Shown here: piece by piece, positions 17,029-25,075 of the stretch | Layout of the letters: the number at the start of each line of letters is the position of its first letter | Numbering within the stretch: position 1 is the first letter of the stretch | DNA from: Luteolibacter arcticus | Lineage (GTDB): Bacteria; Verrucomicrobiota; Verrucomicrobiia; Verrucomicrobiales; Akkermansiaceae | Assembly (NCBI RefSeq): GCF_025950235.1 | Contig: NZ_JAPDDT010000004.1 | Coordinates: 496,001 to 560,000 of the forward strand | Length of the DNA: 64,000 nt | Direction: 5' to 3' | Notes under the pieces: generated by a model | What the model saw: the letters and a program-made list of their open reading frames with translations, nothing else | Told to the model about the DNA's origin: nothing | Databases searched by the model: none | Made by a program: the position numbers and the translations under genes

Positions 17029-20000
17029 ATGTCCGCTCCGCCCACCGCCCCCCAGCTTCCGCCCGCAATCGGCATCGGCCCCTTTCCACCCGCCAATCGC
17101 TGGACCAGCGAAGCGGGGCAGGACTACGCGCTGATCGAGGGCCTGGAAGACATGGCTCCGTTCTTCCTCAACATCGTCAGCTCGGACGACCATTGGCTGT
17201 TCTGCGCGAGCAACGGCGCCCTGAGCGCGGGCCGCGGCACCGCCGATTGCGCGCTCTTCCCCTACGAGACCGTCGACAAGATCATCGAGGGCTGGAACAC
17301 CACCGGCCCATGGACGGCAATCATGGCCGGGGATGTCCTATGGGAGCCGATGCGACCGGCGACCCTCCCCTCGCCCGCGGTGAAACGCCGGCTGCGCAAG
17401 AACATGACCGGCGACGAGGTCGTCTTTGAAGAAGAGCACGAAGGTCTCGGCCTGCGCTTCTCCTACCGCTGGCAATGCTCGGCGCGCTTTGGCTTCGTCC
17501 GCCGCGCCCGGCTGGAAAATCTCGGCAAGCGTCCCGTCCGGCTGCGCCTGGTGGACGGCCTCGATAGCCTGCTACCACCCGGCGTGGACAAGCGCATGCA
17601 GAGCCAGCTCAGCTGCCTGGCCGATGCCTACAAGCTCAGCGAACTCCAAGCCGGTGGGCGGCTGTTGATCCACCGGCTCGCTGCGGGAATCATCGACCGC
17701 GCGATTCCATTGGAGAGTCTCCATGCCACCACCGTCTGGGCTCATGGCCTCGACGGAGCACGCACTTGTCTCACGCGCGGCGAGGCGGAGGAATTCCTCC
17801 GCGGCACCGCGCCACGCCCGGCCTCGGTCGTCCGCGGTCAGCGGGGAGCGATGTTTCTCGCCCGCAGCTTCCAACTCGAGGCCGAGGATTCCGTCGATTG
17901 GATGATGGTCGCGGAGGTCCGTCAGTCGCAGGCCGAAGTCTCCGAATTGGCCCGACAGATGGACGATCTGGAAACGCTCGCCGCGGAGGTCGATGCCGAC
18001 GTGCTCGACGGCCGCGCCCGCCTGCAACGGCGCGTCGCTTCAGCCGACGGCATCCAGCACGGAGCCGACCGCGACGCCACCCTCCACCACTACCACAATA
18101 CCCTCTGCAACATCCTCCGCGGCGGCGTGCCGGTCGAAGGATCCAAGATCCGCCCGCAGCAATTCGCGGCCTATCTCACCAAGCACAACACTCCCCTGCG
18201 CGAACGCTATCGCTCGTGGCTAAGCCACCTGCCCCCCGTCTTGCCCCGAGAAGCTTGGCTGGAGGAAGTCCGCGCCCTCGGTGAGCCGGACCTTGAGCGG
18301 CTCGCGGTGGAATACCTGCCGCTCGTGCTGAGCCGCCGCCATGGCGACCCGAGCCGGCCGTGGAACCGCTTCGACATCCGCGTCCGCGATGAAAACGGCG
18401 AGCGCATCCAACATTTCGAAGGCAACTGGCGCGACATCTTCCAGAACTGGGAAGCGCTCGCCTGGAGCCACCCCGGCTACCTCGATGCCTTCATCACGAA
18501 GTTCCTCAATGCCTCCACCATCGACGGCTACAACCCGTACCGGATCTCCTCCGATGGCCTCGACTGGGAAGTCCCCGATCCCGAAGACCCGTGGGCCACG
18601 ATCGGCTACTGGGGCGACCACCAGATCGTCTATCTGCTGAAATTCCTGGAGCTGCAGGCGGCGGTGCGGCCGGACTTCCTCGCCGGCCAGCTCGACCGGG
18701 CGGCCTACGTCTTCGCCGATGTCCCCTACCGGCTCTGCGGCTGGGAAGAAACCCTGGCAGATCCGCGACACACGGTGCGCTTCGACCAAACGCGCCATGC
18801 CGTGCTGATGGAGCGGAAAGCAGAGATCGGCTCCGATGGGCTGCTCCTGCGCGACCAGCAAGGCAATCTCTGCCGCGTGACCCTTGCGGAGAAGCTCTTG
18901 CTGCCCGCCATGGTCAAGCTCGCCAATCTGGTGCCCGGCGGCGGGATCTGGATGAATACCCAGCGCCCGGAGTGGAATGACGCCAACAACGCGCTCGCCG
19001 GCTGCGGCCTCTCGGTCGTGACAGCCGCGTATCTGTTCCGCTACCTCGCCTTCGTCGAAGCACTCGTGGCCAGCCACCGGAGTGAGACTCTTTCCCTCTC
19101 CGCTCACCTCACCGACCTCATCGCCGCGCTGGATGAGGTCCTGGCCGACCCGCGCTGGCAGTCGAACGATCCCGGAGCGCGCTTCGAGCTCGTCGCATCG
19201 GCCGGCAGGGCCGCGGAACGGCATCGCGAACAAGTCTATCGCGATGGCCCCGGTGAAACCGTGGAGCTGGACCGGGAAGAACTCCTCGACTTCCTCCGTC
19301 GCGCCGGATCCGCCGTCCGCCGGACCCTCCAACAAAACCGCCGGCCCGACGGGCTCTACCACTCCTACAATGTGCTGGAGAGCGATGATTCCGGCCGCCG
19401 CATGGAGCTGGCCCGTCTCTCGGAAATGCTCGAAGGCCAGGTCGCCATCCTCACCTCGGGTCTGCTCGATGCCGGTGAAGCGGCAGCGTTGTTAGAAGCA
19501 TTGCCGCAGAGCCAGCTCTACTCCACCCGCCACGACAGCTACCTGCTTTACCCCGACCGCGAGCTCCCCGGCTTCCTCGATTTCAACCGCGTGGACGAGG
19601 GCCAGGTGTTCGGCATCGCGGCCCTGTCGGAGATGCTGGCTGCCAAGGACCATCGCATCCTCGTGCCCGATTCGGCCGGCGGGTTCCGTTTCCATCCCTC
19701 CTTGGTCAATGACTACGAGCTCGCCGCCGCGCTGGAGCGGGCCGGAGTGACCGGAAAGGACCGTTCGGCCATCCACGCGCTTTATGAGGCGGTATTCAAT
19801 CACCTCGCATTTACCGGCCGGAGCGCAACGATGTTTGCCTACGAGGGCCTCGGTTGCATTTATTGGCACATGGTCTCGAAGCTCATGCTCGCCGCGCAGG
19901 AATTCGCGCTGAAGTCGGATGGCGACCTGCGCCGCCGGCTGACCGTCTCCTACTACGGCATCCAGCGCGGGCTTGGCTTCCGCAAGTCGCCGCAGGACTA

Positions 20001-20412
20001 CGGTGCCTTCCCCGCAGAGGCCTACTCGCACAGCCCTGGCTATGCCGGTGCCCAACAGCCCGGCCTGACCGGCCAGGTGAAGGAGGGCATTCTCTGCCGC
20101 TTCGGTGAGTTGGGCGTGAGCTTCGACCGCGGCGCGATCCGCTTCCGCCCCCGCCTGCTGCGCGCGGCCGAGTTTGCCACCGATCCAAGGGGCGAGAGCA
20201 CGCTGTCCTTCACGCTGGCTGGAACGCCGGTGGTCTATCAATGCCGCGATTCGCTGAACGATGCGACCTTGACCGTCCGTTCCAGCGACGGCCGGTGCGA
20301 CACGATCCCCGGCAGCATCCTCCCCGTGGAGCACGCTGCCGAAATCATCCGCCGGTCCGGCCGGATCACGGGCATCGCAGTGGATGTCCCCACCACTTGG
20401 CTTCTCCACTAA
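17029..20412 (+). CDS. Unrecognised 1127-residue cytoplasmic protein, possibly carbohydrate-active
   Basis: No signal peptide or membrane span is seen. The N-terminal ~300 residues are beta-rich (ALIEGLEDMAPFFLNIVSSD, FPYETVDKIIEGWNTTGPW), which would fit a super-sandwich as in glycoside phosphorylases. The rest is largely helical with aromatic-rich segments such as GYWGDHQIVYLLKFLEL, RPEWNDANNALAGCGLSVV, YEGLGCIYWHMVSKLMLAAQ and SHSPGYAGAQQPGLTGQVKE. These recall (alpha/alpha)6-barrel sugar enzymes, and the gene lies 15 bases before a GPH sugar symporter. A catalytic pair could not be assigned, and no known family was recognised with confidence. Activity on an imported glycoside is an inference from context. 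Confidence 0.6.
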   Translation: MSAPPTAPQLPPAIGIGPFPPANRWTSEAGQDYALIEGLEDMAPFFLNIVSSDDHWLFCASNGALSAGRGTADCALFPYETVDKIIEGWNTTGPWTAIMAGDVLWEPMRPATLPSPAVKRRLRKNMTGDEVVFEEEHEGLGLRFSYRWQCSARFGFVRRARLENLGKRPVRLRLVDGLDSLLPPGVDKRMQSQLSCLADAYKLSELQAGGRLLIHRLAAGIIDRAIPLESLHATTVWAHGLDGARTCLTRGEAEEFLRGTAPRPASVVRGQRGAMFLARSFQLEAEDSVDWMMVAEVRQSQAEVSELARQMDDLETLAAEVDADVLDGRARLQRRVASADGIQHGADRDATLHHYHNTLCNILRGGVPVEGSKIRPQQFAAYLTKHNTPLRERYRSWLSHLPPVLPREAWLEEVRALGEPDLERLAVEYLPLVLSRRHGDPSRPWNRFDIRVRDENGERIQHFEGNWRDIFQNWEALAWSHPGYLDAFITKFLNASTIDGYNPYRISSDGLDWEVPDPEDPWATIGYWGDHQIVYLLKFLELQAAVRPDFLAGQLDRAAYVFADVPYRLCGWEETLADPRHTVRFDQTRHAVLMERKAEIGSDGLLLRDQQGNLCRVTLAEKLLLPAMVKLANLVPGGGIWMNTQRPEWNDANNALAGCGLSVVTAAYLFRYLAFVEALVASHRSETLSLSAHLTDLIAALDEVLADPRWQSNDPGARFELVASAGRAAERHREQVYRDGPGETVELDREELLDFLRRAGSAVRRTLQQNRRPDGLYHSYNVLESDDSGRRMELARLSEMLEGQVAILTSGLLDAGEAAALLEALPQSQLYSTRHDSYLLYPDRELPGFLDFNRVDEGQVFGIAALSEMLAAKDHRILVPDSAGGFRFHPSLVNDYELAAALERAGVTGKDRSAIHALYEAVFNHLAFTGRSATMFAYEGLGCIYWHMVSKLMLAAQEFALKSDGDLRRRLTVSYYGIQRGLGFRKSPQDYGAFPAEAYSHSPGYAGAQQPGLTGQVKEGILCRFGELGVSFDRGAIRFRPRLLRAAEFATDPRGESTLSFTLAGTPVVYQCRDSLNDATLTVRSSDGRCDTIPGSILPVEHAAEIIRRSGRITGIAVDVPTTWLLH

Positions 20413-20427
20413 ACCCTAAAGACCCTT

Positions 20428-21825
20428 GTGGATTCCTCCACCGCGAAACTCCCGATACGGGAGAAAATCGGCTACGGCCTCGGCGACGTCGCGTCCAACT
20501 TCGTCTTCCACAGCGTTAACGTCCTCCTGCTCTTTTACTACACGGACGTCTTCGGCATCTCCGCCGCCGCCGCGGGCACGCTCTTCGTGGTGGCCCGCGT
20601 CTGGGATGCGATCAATGACCCGTTGATGGGCGCCATCGCGGACCGCACGAATACCCGCTGGGGGAAATACCGCCCCTATCTCCTCTGGCTCGCCATTCCC
20701 TTCGGCATCTGCGGCTACCTCGCTTTCGCGAATCCCCAGCTCAGCGGCGATGGCAAGCTCATCTACGCCTATATCACCTACTTCCTGTTGATGACCATCT
20801 ACACTGCCATCAACGTGCCCTACTCGGCGTTGATGGGAGTGATGACGCCCTCGTCCGTCGAGCGCACCTCGCTTGCCAGCTACCGCTTTGTCGGTGCCTT
20901 TTCCGGGCAGTTGCTCATCGGCATGGCCGCGCTGCCCTTGGTCAAGAAGCTCGGAGCCGGGGACATGGCCACCGGTTTCAAGTACACGATGGCCCTCTTC
21001 TCCGTCGTTGCCGTGGTGCTCTTCATGATCACCTTCGCGACCACCCGCGAGCGGATCGCGCCGCGACATGAGGAGCCGGGTAGCGTCAGCATCGGCAAGG
21101 ACCTGCTCTTTCTTTGCAAGAACCGGCCATGGGTCATCATGGTGATCGCCGCCATCCTCACCCTTTCGAATGCCGCGATCCGCTGGGCGGTCACCCCACA
21201 TTTCTTCAAATACCATGTGGGCGACGACGGCAGCACGGCCTTCTGGTTCCTCGATCGCACGTCGCTGATGATGACCACTGGCTCGCTCGCCTTCATCGCC
21301 GGCATCTTTTTCACCGGCATACTGAGCAGGAGATTCGGCAAGCGGAACTCGCTCATCGGCCTCACGATCCTGAACGCGCTCACGCTGCTGGCCTTCTATT
21401 TCATCCCGCCTTCCGCCTATGGCACCATGCTCGTCGTGAATGCCATCGGCTGCCTGATCGCCGGCCCCACCCCCGCCCTCGTCTGGGCCATCTACACCGA
21501 TGTCGTGGAATACGGCGAATGGCGCTTCGGCCGGAGCACTCCGGGCCTCGCTTTCTCGGTGGCCACGCTGGCCCAGCAGCTCGGCATCGCCATCGGTGGC
21601 GGCACCGCCGGATGGCTGCTTCATTTCTACGGCTTCCAGGCAAACCAGCAGCAATCCGAGTCCGCCATCTCCGGCCTCCGTATCCTCTTTTCCCTCCTAC
21701 CTGGTGCCTTGGCCCTGCTCAATGGCATCGTGCTCCTGTGGTATCCGCTCACGGACGCCATGGTGAAAAAGATCGAAGACGAGCTCGCCGTTCGCCGCCG
21801 CGATGCCGCGCCAGATCCGGTCTGA
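20428..21825 (+). CDS. GPH-family (MelB-like) sugar:cation symporter
   Basis: A 465-residue MFS-type carrier with 12 hydrophobic segments. The start of the protein (IREKIGYGLGDVASNFVFHS, VVARVWDAINDPLMGAIADR and TRWGKYRPYLLW) is diagnostic for the glycoside-pentoside-hexuronide family, with the conserved DP-x-MG-x-x-D loop between helices 2 and 3. The GTG at 20428 is the likely start, directly after the upstream gene, without a strong ribosome site. It probably imports the substrate processed by the 1127-residue protein. The stop codon lies in a 10-bp tandem repeat. The sugar transported is unknown. Confidence 0.9.
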   Translation: MDSSTAKLPIREKIGYGLGDVASNFVFHSVNVLLLFYYTDVFGISAAAAGTLFVVARVWDAINDPLMGAIADRTNTRWGKYRPYLLWLAIPFGICGYLAFANPQLSGDGKLIYAYITYFLLMTIYTAINVPYSALMGVMTPSSVERTSLASYRFVGAFSGQLLIGMAALPLVKKLGAGDMATGFKYTMALFSVVAVVLFMITFATTRERIAPRHEEPGSVSIGKDLLFLCKNRPWVIMVIAAILTLSNAAIRWAVTPHFFKYHVGDDGSTAFWFLDRTSLMMTTGSLAFIAGIFFTGILSRRFGKRNSLIGLTILNALTLLAFYFIPPSAYGTMLVVNAIGCLIAGPTPALVWAIYTDVVEYGEWRFGRSTPGLAFSVATLAQQLGIAIGGGTAGWLLHFYGFQANQQQSESAISGLRILFSLLPGALALLNGIVLLWYPLTDAMVKKIEDELAVRRRDAAPDPV

Positions 21826-21853
21826 TCCGGTCTAATCCGGCCTGATCCGGGTT
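21814..21853. repeat. Four 10-bp tandem units spanning the symporter stop codon
   Basis: Units GATCCGGTCT, GATCCGGTCT, AATCCGGCCT and GATCCGGGTT follow each other directly. The first unit contains the last codons of the symporter gene, so unit number changes could alter its 3' end only slightly. It looks like a small slippage repeat. Confidence 0.75.
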
Positions 21854-21870
21854 GTTCAGGTGGCAAGCTC

Positions 21871-21990
21871 CCCTCTTCGTCCCAACGGGACGGCTCATAA
21901 AAGCCTGGCACGAAGTGCCAGGTCCGTCAGTCGAGCGCCTCGTGTCCCAACGGGACACCTCATGCGGCTGGCGGCGGTCTGTTAGCCGAG
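21871..21990. repeat. Dispersed three-hairpin element, copy 1
   Basis: Three short perfect hairpins lie in a fixed order: CGTCCC-AAC-GGGACG (21878-21892), CCTGGCAC-GAA-GTGCCAGG (21904-21922) and GTGTCCC-AAC-GGGACAC (21942-21958), followed by a YTGTTAG heptamer. The same order and spacing recur at 62050-62157. The element lies between the convergent 3' ends of the symporter and LacI genes. It resembles a REP-like intergenic element; no transposase is nearby. Confidence 0.85.
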
Positions 21991-22091
21991 CATCGAAGCA
22001 CCAGCTCGGCTCGCGGTAAGGCTGTCGGAAATCGAACTACGGGACGTCCCGTCCTTCAGGCTCCATCTCGGCCTCCACGCCGATTGATGGA

Positions 22092-23147
22092 TCACGCCGG
22101 AGGAGAAGACACCGTGTTCCCCTCACGCAGGCGACCCGCGATGTAGACGTGCTGGGACTGGTGGAAGCGCTTCTTCAACCGCGCGGCGAGCCGCTGCGTT
22201 CCGCTGGCCCCGATCTCGCGAAAGGGAATCTCCACCGTGGTCAATGCGGGTCGGTTGCCCCGGCGCTCGATCCCGTCGAATCCGCTTACCGACACGTCGC
22301 CGGGCACCTTGACGCCGCGCTTCTTGAAACCGGCAATGAGATCATAGCCCTGATGGTCCGCCGCACAGACCCAGGCCGTCACACCCGCGCGAGTGCGCTC
22401 GGTCGCGGAATCAATGCCTTCCTCCACCGGCAGCTCGACGCGTGGGAACACGCCGATCACATCCTGCGGATCCACCTTCAACTTCAGCCGCGCCATCTTC
22501 TCCACGAAGGCTCCGTAACGCCGGAAGGACCAGCCGGCCTCGACCGGATAGGAGCGCGTGTAAAATCCAATCCGCCGGTGACCAGCCTCGGTCAAGTGAT
22601 CGATCAGCATGGAGATGCCCTGATAGTGGTCCACGTCCACGCAATCGATCGCGTTGTGCTCATACTGGTCGACCAGCGAGACCAGCGGGAAGCGGGTCGC
22701 CAATTCATCGACCACCGCCACCGGGAACGGATAAATCAAGAGCACGCCATTGGTCTTGCGGCGGGCGAGGTTGCGGATGCGGTCGAACTCCGGGCTATCG
22801 ACGCTTTTCACGTCCGGCGGAATAAAATGCACCTCCACCAGCGCGCCGTGCAATTGAGCGTATTCGGAAACCCCTTCAAGAATCTGTGCACCGGGGCTTT
22901 CGTATCCACCGCTGAAGTACTCCTTCGTCTCCGTGCAAATCAACGCGCAGAAATTGACCTGCGAACTCGGCGGCTTGTTCGTGCGCACCCGGGTCTCCAT
23001 ATGCGCGTAGCCGAGTTCGGCGGCGATCTGGAAGACCTTCGCCCGCGTCACCGGGCTGATACCCGCATGATTGGTGAAACAGCGGGATACCGTGGCCCGG
23101 GAAATCCCGAGACGGTCGGCGATCAGTTGTTGGTTCACGTCGGCCAC
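22092..23147 (-). CDS. LacI-family transcriptional regulator
   Basis: A 351-residue regulator. The N-terminal helix-turn-helix reads QLIADRLGISRATVSRCFTN followed by the hinge region ARVFQ-like segment TRAKVFQIAAELGYAH (about residues 7-50), and the remainder is a periplasmic-binding-protein-like sensor domain (SVSGFDGIERRGNRPALTTV near the end). The family usually binds sugars or nucleosides and represses catabolic genes. It is divergent from the GH2-like gene and lies next to the sugar symporter, so either could be a target. A 7-bp inverted repeat at 23256-23280 is a candidate operator. Confidence 0.92.
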   Translation of the reverse strand: MADVNQQLIADRLGISRATVSRCFTNHAGISPVTRAKVFQIAAELGYAHMETRVRTNKPPSSQVNFCALICTETKEYFSGGYESPGAQILEGVSEYAQLHGALVEVHFIPPDVKSVDSPEFDRIRNLARRKTNGVLLIYPFPVAVVDELATRFPLVSLVDQYEHNAIDCVDVDHYQGISMLIDHLTEAGHRRIGFYTRSYPVEAGWSFRRYGAFVEKMARLKLKVDPQDVIGVFPRVELPVEEGIDSATERTRAGVTAWVCAADHQGYDLIAGFKKRGVKVPGDVSVSGFDGIERRGNRPALTTVEIPFREIGASGTQRLAARLKKRFHQSQHVYIAGRLREGNTVSSPPA

Positions 23148-23255
23148 TTTCGCAACATACCCTTTCCGGGCTCACCAAGGATGGCCCTTGTGACGGTCAT
23201 GTGGCAAGAACGGCCTGCGCGGACCCAAAATCCGCCCTTGTCAGGGTTTCGCCGC

Positions 23256-23280
23256 TTAATGTAATTTTGTGCAACATTAA
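23256..23280. promoter_or_regulatory. Inverted repeat TTAATGT-N11-ACATTAA enclosing the TGYAATTTTRTGCA motif
   Basis: A perfect 7-bp inverted repeat lies 17 bases before the GH2-like start codon and encloses most of the 14-mer TGTAATTTTGTGCA (23260-23273). It sits in the divergent region next to the LacI gene, so a LacI-type or other dimeric repressor site is plausible. The binding protein is not known. Confidence 0.5.
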
Positions 23281-23297
23281 CCGACGGAGCACCGTTG

Positions 23298-24587
23298 ATG
23301 AAACCCATGAAAACCCTCGTTCCCATTCTCCTTCCCGCCTTGCTCGCCACCGCTGCCGCCGAACCGGGGCCGATCACCATGCGCCGCAGTGGCAATGGCA
23401 CGTGGGAATTGATGCGCGAGGGAAAGCCTTACTTCATCCGCGGTGCCGGTGGCCAGCGCAACCTCGACGTACTGGTCGAGTCCGGCGGCAACTCGCTCCG
23501 CACCTGGGGAATCGATTCGCTTGCGGAGAAGACCGACGGCAAGCCCTTGGTCCAGCGGGCACGCGAGCTCGATCTCACGATCGCCGCCGGCCTGTGGGTT
23601 GGACATGAACGCCATGGCTTCAACTACAGCGACGCCGCTCAGCTTGAGACCCAGCGGAAGACGATCCGCGCTGCGGTGGCGAAATGGAAGCACGAGCCGG
23701 CCATCGGCTTCTGGGGACTGGGCAACGAAATGGAAGGACCCACTGCCGACGGCAAGGACCCACGCATCTGGAAGGAGCTCGAAGTGCTCGCGAAGATCGT
23801 GAAGGAGGAAGACCCGAGCCGACTCGTCATGACGGTCATCGCCGGTGCCGCACGGGCAAAGATCGAGGGCGTAAAGGATCATTGCCCCAGCATCGATATC
23901 CTCGGAGTGAATGCCTATGCTTCCGCCGCGGGCGCAGGCAAGGCCGTCAAGGACGCAGGATGGAACAGACCGTTCGTGCTTACCGAATTTGGTCCCTCCG
24001 GCCACTGGGAGGTCGCGAAGACCTCGTGGGGCGCGCCCATCGAGCCAAGCAGCCGCGATAAGGCCGCGAAGTATTACTCGACTCAACAACTGGTGACCGA
24101 AGAGTCGCACGGACTTTGTGTCGGGTCCTACGCCTTCCTGTGGGGCCAGAAGCAGGAATGCACTGCCACCTGGTACGGCATGTTCCTCAAGAGCGGCGAG
24201 AAACTGCCATCAGTGGATGCGATGTCCCGAGCCTGGACCGGCAAGTGGCCTGCCAACCGCTGCCCGCGCGTCGAGACCTTCAGCTCCCCCGCCAAAGGCA
24301 ACTCGGTCCGGCCCGGGGAGAGCGTGGCGGTCACTCTCGACGTCGCCGATCCCGAGGGCGACAAGGTCGAACTCCAATGGACACTGGCCGGTGAATCCAC
24401 CGACCGCCAGACCGGCGGCGATGCCGAACGCGCACCTGAGGAAAAGAAACTCACCATGGAGTCTGCCGGCACAAACCAGTGGACCTTCAAGGCCCCCAGC
24501 AAGCCGGGAGCCTACCGCGTCTTCCTCGTCGTTCGCGACGGGCGCGGAGCAGCGAGCGCGGAGAACATCCCCTTCCAAGTCCGCTGA
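23298..24587 (+). CDS. Secreted GH2-like TIM-barrel glycosidase or transglycosylase
   Basis: A 429-residue secreted protein. ATG 23298 is preferred (CGGAG 9 bases upstream); ATG 23307 is an alternative. The signal peptide is MKPMKTLVPILLPALLATAA. The mature protein begins with a short beta part (REGKPYFIRGAGGQRNLDVL) and continues as a TIM barrel of the GH2 C-terminal type: FWGLGNEMEG supplies the likely acid/base Glu and FVLTEFGPSGHW the likely nucleophile Glu. From about residue 330 an Ig-like domain follows (VAVTLDVADPEGDKVELQW). Glucanosyltransferase or beta-glycosidase activity is possible; the substrate is unknown. Confidence 0.78.
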   Translation: MKPMKTLVPILLPALLATAAAEPGPITMRRSGNGTWELMREGKPYFIRGAGGQRNLDVLVESGGNSLRTWGIDSLAEKTDGKPLVQRARELDLTIAAGLWVGHERHGFNYSDAAQLETQRKTIRAAVAKWKHEPAIGFWGLGNEMEGPTADGKDPRIWKELEVLAKIVKEEDPSRLVMTVIAGAARAKIEGVKDHCPSIDILGVNAYASAAGAGKAVKDAGWNRPFVLTEFGPSGHWEVAKTSWGAPIEPSSRDKAAKYYSTQQLVTEESHGLCVGSYAFLWGQKQECTATWYGMFLKSGEKLPSVDAMSRAWTGKWPANRCPRVETFSSPAKGNSVRPGESVAVTLDVADPEGDKVELQWTLAGESTDRQTGGDAERAPEEKKLTMESAGTNQWTFKAPSKPGAYRVFLVVRDGRGAASAENIPFQVR

Positions 24588-24612
24588 CCTCGAAACACCT
24601 AGGATTGCAAAC

Positions 24613-24900
24613 TCAACAACCGGAATACGACTGCCGGACGAGCCGCAGGAAGCCGTCGAAACCGGCAATCCCGCTCAGCAGGGCGGCGGAGACGAGGAAT
24701 CGTTCCATTCCAATCCGGCGGAAGAACTCGAGGACCACCGAGGGGAACCAAGCGATCGCGACAAAACACCACCCGGATTCAACAACTGCCCGCGATTCGC
24801 CCGAGACGATGATCGCGGCGGACACACCCGCCGTGAAAGCCACGAAGACGACGAAGTGCTCGTAACTTCGCGGCAACCGACGGGACGGCAACTCGACCAT
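24613..24900 (-). CDS. Small membrane protein, family shared with 35934-36230 (copy A)
   Basis: A 95-residue protein with three hydrophobic segments: HFVVFVAFTAGVSAAIIV, CFVAIAWFPSVVLEFF and LVSAALLSGIAGFDGFL. It shares with the protein at 35934-36230 the pattern VAxAWFPS, then FRR, then a final hydrophobic span with GxD and RL. No known family was recognised. It faces the 3' end of the GH2-like gene 25 bases away. The weak point is the absence of a clear ribosome site; the paralogue elsewhere in the window argues that it is real. Confidence 0.6.
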   Translation of the reverse strand: MVELPSRRLPRSYEHFVVFVAFTAGVSAAIIVSGESRAVVESGWCFVAIAWFPSVVLEFFRRIGMERFLVSAALLSGIAGFDGFLRLVRQSYSGC

Positions 24901-25075
24901 GGCCTCTTTCTATCGAAAACCGGAGTGCATGCAAGGTGATCCACGGCCGGGCACCGTTCCACGTTGAATCGGTTGCTGTGAGTGCAGGCCCTCGCGGTTC
25001 CCGAGGCCCGGCCCAGTGATCGCAACCTCGACAGGCCCGGCCATCCGCGTTGAGGTGCGAGCACCACTCTCGCCG

